From IMG/VR virus record IMGVR_UViG_3300034061_006882, positions 1 to 37,096 of that record: a stretch of DNA of 37,096 bases; one strand, written 5' to 3'. Positions 18,644 to 25,798 of the stretch are shown here, piece by piece. Made by a program: the position numbers and the translations under genes. Source of the stretch: a virus. The notes below the pieces were generated by a model that searched no databases, was not told the origin of the DNA, and saw only the letters and a program-made list of their open reading frames with translations. How positions within the stretch are numbered: the stretch's first letter is position 1; every line of letters begins with the position of its first letter.

Positions 18644-21600
18644 TTACATTTTAGCCTTTCTGCGGTTTAGTGTATTGTTCAAGTAATTCTTATACTCGGG
18701 AATTGATTTTGTATTTGCAGCTGAAAAGTCACGAGTTAATGAGAATAAGTTATTATTAACATCGGTCACATCGACTGTTATTGAATACGTACCAGGCTCG
18801 TCAAATCTCCAAATGAAAAATGAGGTTGATTTGATTTTAGCGATTTCTTCCCCAACGTGTTTTAGGGTCCAAATACATTCCTTTTTAGAATCTATATTTG
18901 AAATTGCTGCGAATACTGGGTGATCTATTGGTACAACCAGCCCTTCCGATCCAATCTTTAAGTTAGTTAAGTTGAACGTGTTTTGATCGTAGTTTGAAGG
19001 TAAGAATCCTCTAACTGATATCGCAGGAGTTGAGGATGGTCCACTTGCTGTATTAGTGAATTCAATGAATCCTTTGTTTATCCAATAGTTAATGTTATTG
19101 GCATTGGCATAGATGGGAGGTTCAGTTGAATTTGGGTTAGAGTACTCAAATCGCCATTCTGATACTGGAGTGCCGGATGGGCCTGCACCATTTGAGGCAG
19201 TTGCAGTTAATGTCAAAGTATTGAACTCTGAGTTCTGAGTAAAGGTTCCCTCTACCCATTTAGACGAATCACTAGCACTTATGGCTCTAACTATTGTTCC
19301 ACTTTCAAATTGTTTTCTCATATTTAGAGTAAAAGTAAATGGAGTTGTAAAGCTAGTCGCAATTATCCCAGGAGTGGTTGAAACTGCGGTTTCTCCGGTT
19401 TTTTCTAAAATATCATCAAACGTTGCATTTAAGAAAAGCAGATCATCGTCTAGTCTTCTAGAAATTTGAGAAAGTTGAGTGTTTAATCTATCCACTAGAC
19501 TTCTAGAATAGACTCCGAATGGATAACAAAATGTTTTTATTCTAAACTCATTTCCCATTGAAGTTAAGACCTTTAAGATTCGGTGAAGTCCCCTGTCCTG
19601 TTCAATTGCCCTTGCATGAACTCTGCCATTTAGTGCAACATATCGATATTGATTAACATGAGTATTGTTTGCTGAATTCAGTTGATTCGCTAGGTCGTCT
19701 GCATCCACATAAGAGTTAACTACGTAACTATTTAAGATATTCCAGTCTAGGAAGTTAATGAAGTTGATTGGATCAACCATTTTGGGTAAATCCAATATGA
19801 ATCCGTTTATTCTATCAGGTACGTATGAAAAATCGCTCATTCTGTTCATAACAAGTTCGCCTATCGTACTGAATCCATAATCTTCTAGCGTAGGTTGGCC
19901 GAATTCGCCTTGACCTGTACCCCATTGTAGAGTTATGTGATTGTCTGAATCATCTATTGGCTCAAAACCCAATCCGTTAGTATAAACTTCAACTTCTCTT
20001 TGAGGATTTCCAACTCCAAAATTATTAGAGTAGGTATTCCAATCAAGGTAGTGAGTTGGTAAATCGGTGCTCGTGCTACCGGCTTGGATAATATTAGCGA
20101 ACGGTTGGTAAAGTGGACTTGATGCTAAATCACCAATTGTAACATTATCTAAGTTTCTAAAATCATAACGATTTTTGTCCTGGAGTTTCGTGAATATTTG
20201 AATTACCGGCTCTTCAGTTATAACGTTAGTATGTAGGTAACTTACGCTATGACCTCCCTGCATGTCATACACGGTTGATTTAATTATGTATTTTCCAAGA
20301 TGAGGTAGAATATGTGGAATTTTAACTAGGTCCAGTAGCTTACCTCTCCAGTTAAAAACGTAACCTTGTGGTCCAGTAATATCCCACTCAATTTCATATC
20401 CGTTTCGGTATTTAATATTGCCAATTGTGTAGTGAGTTCCAAAAAAGTCTGAGAATTTAGAACCGTCTAGCTGAGAGATTGTGAAGTCTGGTGTGTATGC
20501 TTCCAAAGATACTGGGCATCCAACCTTTCCGTCAATATCATCACCGCTTATAATTGGGTTTGGCTGACCATGGTATTGAAACTCGTAATTGTTCAAGTTT
20601 TGATAGTAGTCTGAGATTGCTACAAGTAACGCAGGAATTTCAGAAACCGGGTACTTCTGCGAGTACTGATAGGGTTGGGTACTTGACGTATTAAATGTGA
20701 TGCTTGGAAATTGAGAAATGATCACGGTATTTGAAGGAGCTAAAACACTTACGGTTTTTGGGTATAAGGTCTTAATGTCCCTAATTTGTAGTAATTGAGA
20801 CTTTGTGATTGGTGAGTTGATCACAACATTATAGTCATCATTAATCTCTAATGAATTGATGTATGTGACATCTGACCAGTATCTCAGGTTAAATTTATGA
20901 AAGTATATGAATTCTCCAATGATGTCCTTGATGACAACATTAACTGGCAGCATTTCCTGCTTCAGCTTGGTAGAAAGTCGGTTAAGTTTATAGAATATTT
21001 CATTAACCTCGAAATCGGTCGTGAACTCTACTTCCGGTACGCCATCATCGTCGTAATTATCGCCAGCTACTGAAAATTCGTAAGCTAGAGCAAGAAACTC
21101 GGTCTTTTTGAATTTACCGCCTTTTTTAATTTGACCATTTAACTGAACTAGGTCGATCGAGTCTAGATTACCCTGAGTCATTAAGTCCGTGATATCGACC
21201 ATTGCGTACTTTTGATAATACGCTGAATTAGTATCACGGTCTTGCCAGTATTCCTTGACCCTAAGAACGTCTCGATAACCTAGAATATTGATTAGGTTGA
21301 TTAGTCCTTTGTATGTACCGACGTACGGATAGATTTGATCTCTATTTACAAGTAGTTCTTTTCTGGCCTGATTGATCTTGTTCCAGTCAGGTAAACCCTC
21401 CTTTAAGTCGTAATCCTTGAGTAACAGAGCGTCTTCTCTGTTGAATTTAATACCAAAGTTATCAAGCCATACTCTAAATCGGACATCTTCGTCCTCACCC
21501 TCACCGTAAAATGTGATTGTTCCAATTAAAGTAGTAGTTGAGGTAGTTTCATAATAGATGTCTAGGACCCTAGTGAACGCAACTTCATCAGTTGGTGCAA

Positions 21601-21988
21601 ATCCAACATTGATCTGTAAAGGATACGCTAGGTCAAGGTTAGTTGAACCGGCTGGATTAATGTCAGAATAGACAATATCTATTGAATTAGTTCTATTTAA
21701 GAATATCGTTGAATCGGTGTTCTCATCTTCTTTTGAGATTGTGAATAAGAAAAACTCATTTGAGTGTTGGGCTGTACGCCACTTGAATCTCAAGGCTGAG
21801 CCTGGAGCTAGCGCTGGAAATTTATAAGTGGAGCCGACCTTTTCTAGAATGAAGAGGTTAGACACGTCATATAGAGCGGTTGATACTGGTAAAAAGTAGT
21901 CAGCTCCTTCCCAAACTCCACTCGTGTTCTGCGAAAAGTTATAAGATTCTCCGTTTTTATCAAAAAATACGAGATTGTTAATGTTCAT
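18644..21988 (-). CDS. Baseplate wedge candidate (gp7/gpI-like) with PKD-like domains
   Basis: This 1114-residue protein starts at the ATG at 21988. Residues about 203-265 (KINQARKELLVNRDQIYPYV, then GTYKGLINLINILGYRDVLR and VKEYW) resemble the helical core of phage tail protein I/gp7-type wedge proteins, where a short 'GT-x-x-GL-x-x-LI' helix precedes a small beta domain. Residues about 530-595 and 1030-1090 each look like a PKD-type beta sandwich; the second has FDEPGTYSITVDVTDVNN, matching the PKD pattern 'F-x-x-PGTY-x-V-x-L-x-V-x-D'. gp7 of T4 is 1032 residues, close in size. The gene lies directly after the late sigma gene and heads the structural block, with its own AATAAATA box. The wedge assignment is an inference from motif, size and context. 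Confidence 0.7.
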   Translation of the reverse strand: MNINNLVFFDKNGESYNFSQNTSGVWEGADYFLPVSTALYDVSNLFILEKVGSTYKFPALAPGSALRFKWRTAQHSNEFFLFTISKEDENTDSTIFLNRTNSIDIVYSDINPAGSTNLDLAYPLQINVGFAPTDEVAFTRVLDIYYETTSTTTLIGTITFYGEGEDEDVRFRVWLDNFGIKFNREDALLLKDYDLKEGLPDWNKINQARKELLVNRDQIYPYVGTYKGLINLINILGYRDVLRVKEYWQDRDTNSAYYQKYAMVDITDLMTQGNLDSIDLVQLNGQIKKGGKFKKTEFLALAYEFSVAGDNYDDDGVPEVEFTTDFEVNEIFYKLNRLSTKLKQEMLPVNVVIKDIIGEFIYFHKFNLRYWSDVTYINSLEINDDYNVVINSPITKSQLLQIRDIKTLYPKTVSVLAPSNTVIISQFPSITFNTSSTQPYQYSQKYPVSEIPALLVAISDYYQNLNNYEFQYHGQPNPIISGDDIDGKVGCPVSLEAYTPDFTISQLDGSKFSDFFGTHYTIGNIKYRNGYEIEWDITGPQGYVFNWRGKLLDLVKIPHILPHLGKYIIKSTVYDMQGGHSVSYLHTNVITEEPVIQIFTKLQDKNRYDFRNLDNVTIGDLASSPLYQPFANIIQAGSTSTDLPTHYLDWNTYSNNFGVGNPQREVEVYTNGLGFEPIDDSDNHITLQWGTGQGEFGQPTLEDYGFSTIGELVMNRMSDFSYVPDRINGFILDLPKMVDPINFINFLDWNILNSYVVNSYVDADDLANQLNSANNTHVNQYRYVALNGRVHARAIEQDRGLHRILKVLTSMGNEFRIKTFCYPFGVYSRSLVDRLNTQLSQISRRLDDDLLFLNATFDDILEKTGETAVSTTPGIIATSFTTPFTFTLNMRKQFESGTIVRAISASDSSKWVEGTFTQNSEFNTLTLTATASNGAGPSGTPVSEWRFEYSNPNSTEPPIYANANNINYWINKGFIEFTNTASGPSSTPAISVRGFLPSNYDQNTFNLTNLKIGSEGLVVPIDHPVFAAISNIDSKKECIWTLKHVGEEIAKIKSTSFFIWRFDEPGTYSITVDVTDVNNNLFSLTRDFSAANTKSIPEYKNYLNNTLNRRKAKM

Positions 21989-22012
21989 GTGTGATGCCTA
22001 GCTCTTTACCTT

Positions 22013-22020
22013 TATTTATT
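22013..22020 (-). promoter_or_regulatory. Candidate late promoter box (AATAAATA)
   Basis: The minus strand reads TTAATAAATAAAGG in the 48-bp gap between the sigma gene and the 1114-codon gene. The box ends 24 bases upstream of the ATG at 21988. If real, the baseplate block can be transcribed by the sigma factor whose gene ends just upstream. Confidence 0.45.
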
Positions 22021-22036
22021 AAGCCTGGCAAATGGA

Positions 22037-22456
22037 TTAAATGGTGTAGATCTCGCTCTCACCCGAATGGCTTAACGAAACGAACTCAACCTTCTCTCCC
22101 TTGCCAATATGCTTGTAGATCTTCTTATATTCCTTAGCATAGCCGTTTTTTGCGATCTGCGTGAAGTAGGCAAAGGCATTATTTGACTTTTCTTCATTGA
22201 AATTCCTCCAATACCTAAGTAGATCAAGTAGAGCTGACTGAATACAGTCCTCTTTGTCTAACGGGTTGCTGAATCGCAGCTTTAGGATTGCACGGTTTGC
22301 TAAAATTACAAAATAGTTGACTGCAATCGGTGAAAGTTCACCGGCAACGTGCTGATAGCCGGTTTCTTCGTTTAAGAGGCCGTGCTTGCATCGAATTATT
22401 TCATTTGTGAAGTCTCTATTGTTGATGTAGTACTTACTTTCTTTGGCTTTTGACAT
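22037..22456 (-). CDS. T4 gp55-like late-transcription sigma factor
   Basis: This 139-residue protein has the small sigma-70 region 2 fold that directs RNA polymerase to phage late promoters. Near the N-terminus, YYINNRDFTNEIIRCKHG resembles the T4 gp55 start (YLTNKDFHAELVK-like). Residues about 72-110 contain SALLDLLRYWRNFNEEKSNN and AFAYFTQIAKNGYAKEYKK, matching the gp55 signature 'F-x-x-x-KSNNPFAYFT' and the sigma core-binding helix. T4 gp55 is about 185 residues, so this one is shorter. I do not see a clear hydrophobic clamp-binding tail; the C-terminus ends in ESEIYTI. The ATG is 3 bp after the resolvase stop, so the two are co-transcribed. Its likely sites are the AATAAATA/TATAAATA boxes in this window. 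Confidence 0.86.
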   Translation of the reverse strand: MSKAKESKYYINNRDFTNEIIRCKHGLLNEETGYQHVAGELSPIAVNYFVILANRAILKLRFSNPLDKEDCIQSALLDLLRYWRNFNEEKSNNAFAYFTQIAKNGYAKEYKKIYKHIGKGEKVEFVSLSHSGESEIYTI

Positions 22457-22459
22457 GAA

Positions 22460-23122
22460 TTATGATTCTTTTAATGACGTGTGTATTTTTAGCACAGCTA
22501 AATAAGAATCGATCATGTCCATAAATGGAGATTTCACAGTTTGATCCTTGAGTATTTGATCCTCGTACTTATTTATCACCTGGTGAAGACTACTGCCGGC
22601 TGCAATCATCGGATTCGATTTGAATTGCTGGTACACGTCGTATTTGCCAGCATTTCCCTTGGCTCCAATTGCATTTTTAAGCTCTCCAGGTGAAAATATG
22701 AACACGCTTTCCTGATGACCATTTAGAGTAGTGTCCAGGATCTTCTTTCTGAGCATTCCAGTTGCCTGGCATATATCGATCAAGGCATTACCTTGAGCTC
22801 CATACGCAACTCCCTCAATTGAAACAATTGCAGGTTGGCCAAGAACGATTTGATTGACTCTATTGATTAGGGTATCAACTAGTCTAGAGTAATTCTCTAA
22901 TTTAGCTCGCTCGGTTGCTGAATAGGTGTCGTGCTTAAGATTCTTAGGGGGGAGAAAAATGAATTCGAGATTTGGATATTCGAGCTGAACGTCCTCAAGT
23001 AGTTTTCTATGTGCTTTGGTTAGATTCGAATTGACACAAGAGACCCAGCTAAAACTATTAAAGTCTTTACAGATACAAACAGCTGGAAACTGTATTGAAA
23101 AGTCTATGCCAATTACAAACAA
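22460..23122 (-). CDS. RuvC-like Holliday junction resolvase (RNase H fold)
   Basis: This 220-residue protein is a RuvC-family structure-specific nuclease candidate that would resolve branched replicative DNA before packaging, the job of endonuclease VII in T4. The acidic active site is readable: D7 in VIGIDFS, E103 in VSIEGVAYGAQGNA, and the D202-x-x-D205 pair in FMDMIDSYLAV. K160 in AKGNAGKYDV matches the conserved 'G-x-x-x-K' loop. The start must be the TTG at 23122: an in-frame TGA lies at 23126-23128 and no ATG precedes the first catalytic Asp. It is the first gene of the leftward transcript leaving the divergent region and is followed 3 bp later by the late sigma gene. It could also be a related RNase H-like nuclease, but the motif order fits RuvC. 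Confidence 0.83.
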   Translation of the reverse strand: MFVIGIDFSIQFPAVCICKDFNSFSWVSCVNSNLTKAHRKLLEDVQLEYPNLEFIFLPPKNLKHDTYSATERAKLENYSRLVDTLINRVNQIVLGQPAIVSIEGVAYGAQGNALIDICQATGMLRKKILDTTLNGHQESVFIFSPGELKNAIGAKGNAGKYDVYQQFKSNPMIAAGSSLHQVINKYEDQILKDQTVKSPFMDMIDSYLAVLKIHTSLKES

Positions 23123-23361
23123 AGCTCATTTTGGTGATTTTGAATATTCTACTACCAAAAAAACTTTAGTTTTGCTCAAAACTTTTGTAAAAGTTACTGT
23201 AGAATAAGGGTGTTGGGAGGGTATAGAGCCTAGATACTTAGTACCTAGTCTACTTATTTATTATAAAATAAAGAATTAAGGTACCTAGTACTTAGAATCT
23301 TAGTCCCTAGGCTACTTTCTACTAATTATTAGTATATTCTATCTTGTAAAATACAATAATC
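23123..23361 (+). promoter_or_regulatory. Divergent control region, possible origin
   Basis: This 239-bp AT-rich non-coding gap separates the leftward late block from the rightward block, so promoters for both directions should lie here. It holds an AATAAATA box on the minus strand (23255-23262), a short inverted repeat AACTTTT/AAAAGTT (23180-23195) and a cluster of CTTAG and CCTAG motifs (23230-23318, listed separately). A short plus-strand frame at 23016-23207 is not credible, because it overlaps the resolvase antisense and its sequence is low complexity. I see no tRNA or conserved riboswitch. The strand switch plus repeats could also mark a replication origin; this is inference. Confidence 0.6.
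23230..23318. repeat. Repeated CTTAG/CCTAG motifs with imperfect 20-bp direct repeat
   Basis: CTTAGTACCTAGTCTACTTA (23237-23256) and CTTAGTCCCTAGGCTACTTT (23299-23318) agree at 17 of 20 positions. Around the first, 23230-23248 forms a 19-bp imperfect palindrome (CTAG-x-TACT-x-AGTA-x-CTAG). Between them GTACCTAGTACTTAG (23281-23295) carries the same words in swapped order. CCTAG occurs four times and CTTAG three times in under 90 bp, which fits protein-binding iterons or operators for the flanking divergent genes. Confidence 0.6.
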
Positions 23362-24105
23362 ATGTTTGATCCACATCAATTAGAAAAATTTCTGTTTTTT
23401 GACATTGAAACTGCAGGTGCAGAGTCAAATTTTTCAGAATTATCCCCAAAAATGCAAGAGCTCTGGTCAAAAAGAGCTGAAATCCTAAGAACTCAACTCG
23501 GAGAAAAGTATCCAGACAACAAAGACAAGTCAGACGATGAGCTTTTTCAAATGAAATCTGCTCTTCAAGCTGAATTTGGTAGAGTTGTTTGCGTGTCATT
23601 CGGCAAAATGAAATTTGTGGATGGTGAACCCACTGCCCAAATCGTTTCCTACTCTGGAAATAACGAGATTGAAATCCTAAATCAGTCTTTTAAATTAATG
23701 ACCGGATTAGCAAAGAACGGTATCAAGCTCTTCGGCCATAATGTAAAAAGATTTGATGTACCTTTCTTATGTAAGAGAGCCTTCATTCACGGAATTGAGC
23801 CAGCAACTCCTCTTCAAGTTTGGGATAAGAAACCTTGGGAAATATCAATATCTGATACTTCTGAACTTTGGTCATTCGGTGCATGGCAGGAGGGATTCAC
23901 CTCACTTGATCTACTTGCATCAGTCTTGGGCATAGATTCCCCAAAAGACGATATTACTGGAGCAGAGGTTCACGAAAATTTCTATGCTGGTGAGATTGAT
24001 AGAATCAAGGAATATTGCCAAAAGGACGTAATTACACTAATGCAGACGGCTTTACGATTATCTGGCCTAAACCAAATCGAAAAGTCTGATATAATAGTAA
24101 AGTAA
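23362..24105 (+). CDS. DnaQ/PolB-type 3'-5' exonuclease
   Basis: This 247-residue protein is a stand-alone DEDDy-type exonuclease, probably of the 'predicted 3'-5' exonuclease related to PolB exonuclease domain' family. Exo I is FFDIET with D14 and E16. Exo II is GHNVKRFDVPFL with D132. Exo III is YCQKDVITLM with Y218-x3-D222. All four metal-binding acids are present, so it should be active on single-stranded DNA or 3' ends, for proofreading or repair. Residues 25-75 hold a charged helical insert (ELSPKMQELWSKRAEILRTQ) typical of this family. It is the first rightward gene after the divergent region. There is no Shine-Dalgarno before the ATG. Its last codons overlap a candidate groEL promoter. 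Confidence 0.87.
   Translation: MFDPHQLEKFLFFDIETAGAESNFSELSPKMQELWSKRAEILRTQLGEKYPDNKDKSDDELFQMKSALQAEFGRVVCVSFGKMKFVDGEPTAQIVSYSGNNEIEILNQSFKLMTGLAKNGIKLFGHNVKRFDVPFLCKRAFIHGIEPATPLQVWDKKPWEISISDTSELWSFGAWQEGFTSLDLLASVLGIDSPKDDITGAEVHENFYAGEIDRIKEYCQKDVITLMQTALRLSGLNQIEKSDIIVK
24087..24095 (+). promoter_or_regulatory. Candidate extended -10 promoter for groEL
   Basis: TGATATAAT matches the sigma-70 extended -10 form TGnTATAAT exactly. It lies inside the 3' end of the exonuclease gene, 26 bases before the GTG of groEL. No clear -35 is visible, as in T4 middle promoters, which use an activator instead. The motif is chance-prone in AT-rich DNA. Confidence 0.4.
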
Positions 24106-24121
24106 AATAACCAAATAATAA

Positions 24122-25705
24122 GTGAATCAAACTAAATTTAAGGCAGAAGCCAGACAGCAATTAGCTGCCGGTATCAATGCACTAGCTGAAGCAGTCAAGG
24201 TAACGTTGGGCCCAAGAGGTCGTAATGTTGTCATTGCTCGAAATAACAGTGTTGCAATAACAAAGGATGGAGTAACCGTTGCTCGTGAAGTTCAACTAGA
24301 GGACTACATGGAAAATGTTGGAGCTCAAATGATTAAACAGGTTGCAAATAAAGTCGCAATGGAAGCTGGAGACGGTACAACCACTGCAACCGTTCTTGCA
24401 CATGCAATCTTTACTGAAGGTAATCGATTAATCGAGACCGGGTCTCATCCAATGGATCTTAAAAAAGGAATCGAGATTGGAATGAAACTTATCGTTGATA
24501 ATTTAAAAGAACAAGCCCAAAAGGTAGAGGACTTTGCGAAAATTAGACAAGTTGCAACAATCTCTGCAAATAATGACGAAGAAATTGGATCAATTATTGC
24601 AGATGCAATGGAGGCGGTAGGATTCGATGGAATCATTACAGCTGCTGAAAGTAAAACTGGAGAAACTTTTGTTGAAATAGTTGAGGGTATGCAATTCCAA
24701 AATGGCTACTTGTCCCCATATTTCATTACTAATCCAGAAAGAAACACCGTTGAGTTTGAGAAACCTCTAATTCTAGTATATGATGGTAAGATTTCAAATC
24801 TATCAGACATGCTACAATTTCTAGAGCACTCAAACAAACAGCGCCGTCCGCTATTAATAATTAGCGATGGAGTAGACGGAGAAGCCCTAAATACTCTACT
24901 TGTTAATAAATTACAGGGCACTTTAAAAGTAGCTGCAGTCAAATCACCAGGATTTGGAGAACAGCGCCGTTTTAAACTTCAGGATATTGCCACCCTAACT
25001 GGTGGAAAATTAATTTCCGAACTAGACGGTATTACTCTTAAGGAAGCAGTTGCGATTGATTATGTTGGAGGTTGTGACAAGATTACAATCACTTCAGATT
25101 CAACGACAATAATTGGTGGATTTGGAACAACCGACGCTATTTCAGAATTAACCAATGATTTGAAGTCTCAAATTCAAGCAGGTGAGTCTGAAACAACTAA
25201 ACTTCTATTAAAGGAAAGACTTGCTAAATTTGAGGGAGGAGTTGCAATCATTAAAATTGGTGCAACCTCTGAACTTGAAGCTAGAGAAAAATCTGATCGT
25301 ATCGATGATGCATTAGGTGCAACTAGAGCAGCGGTTGCCGAAGGTATTGTTGTTGGAGGCGGTCTTGCCCTAGTTAAAGCAGTAAATTCATTTGAATACA
25401 CTTCACCTAACCGTGATATTCAACTAGGTGTAGAACTACTTAAGAAAGCATGTCACCAACCTTTCCGTTCAATTTTAGAAAATGCTGGAGTCAATCCAGA
25501 TATCGTTCTCAGCAAAATTAACGAAGGCGCTCCAGGTTACAATGCTAAAACTGAGGAATACGTTGACATGATCGACAATGGAATTATTGATCCAGTTAAA
25601 GTTACTCGAACTGCTCTAGAGAATGCAGTTTCAATTGCAGGTCTTTTAATCACAACTGACTGCTTAATGGTACAAAAACCCCAAATGAACTCTCAAGTTC
25701 AATAA
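24122..25705 (+). CDS. groEL: Phage-encoded chaperonin GroEL
   Basis: This 527-residue protein is a full-length group I chaperonin (E. coli GroEL is 548). Visible signatures are KVTLGPRGRNVVI and TKDGVTVA (equatorial nucleotide pocket), GDGTTTATVLA with D84 (phosphate binding), GYLSPYFITN (apical substrate/GroES face), KSPGFGEQRR, and RIDDALGATRAAVAEG-IVVGGG (the catalytic Asp equivalent of D398). The start is a GTG with no Shine-Dalgarno; the next residues align with the normal GroEL N-terminus. The C-terminus ends LMVQKPQMNSQVQ and lacks the Gly-Gly-Met tail of most bacterial GroEL proteins. No groES lies next to it in this window, so it would need host GroES, a phage cochaperonin elsewhere (T4 gp31-like), or none. 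It probably folds phage proteins such as the capsid protein. Confidence 0.97.
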   Translation: MNQTKFKAEARQQLAAGINALAEAVKVTLGPRGRNVVIARNNSVAITKDGVTVAREVQLEDYMENVGAQMIKQVANKVAMEAGDGTTTATVLAHAIFTEGNRLIETGSHPMDLKKGIEIGMKLIVDNLKEQAQKVEDFAKIRQVATISANNDEEIGSIIADAMEAVGFDGIITAAESKTGETFVEIVEGMQFQNGYLSPYFITNPERNTVEFEKPLILVYDGKISNLSDMLQFLEHSNKQRRPLLIISDGVDGEALNTLLVNKLQGTLKVAAVKSPGFGEQRRFKLQDIATLTGGKLISELDGITLKEAVAIDYVGGCDKITITSDSTTIIGGFGTTDAISELTNDLKSQIQAGESETTKLLLKERLAKFEGGVAIIKIGATSELEAREKSDRIDDALGATRAAVAEGIVVGGGLALVKAVNSFEYTSPNRDIQLGVELLKKACHQPFRSILENAGVNPDIVLSKINEGAPGYNAKTEEYVDMIDNGIIDPVKVTRTALENAVSIAGLLITTDCLMVQKPQMNSQVQ

Positions 25706-25730
25706 TCGAATATTAGCCATCGAGGAACGT

Positions 25731-25769
25731 GCGCCTGTTGAGTAATTCTCACGGGCGCTGTTCTGTTTA
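25731..25769 (+). terminator. Terminator-like hairpin after groEL
   Basis: GCGCCTG (25731-25737) pairs with CGGGCGC (25752-25758) including one G-U pair. An inner TGAG/CTCA helix extends the stem around the loop TAATT. The tail TGTTCTGTTT is U-rich but not a pure run. It is the most GC-rich spot in the 93-bp gap and would separate groEL from the next gene. Confidence 0.55.
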
Positions 25770-25798
25770 GCTGGATCGATAGATAAAATAAAGATTTT

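Noticed and set aside
23016-23207. 63-codon plus-strand ORF at the divergent region
   Set aside because: Antisense to the resolvase start, low-complexity C-terminus (TTKKTLVLLKTFVK) and no initiation signal.
25706-25798. Possible tRNA or small RNA in the GC-rich hairpin after groEL
   Set aside because: Only one stem-loop is present, with no cloverleaf, T-loop GTTC context or CCA end; a terminator explains it better.
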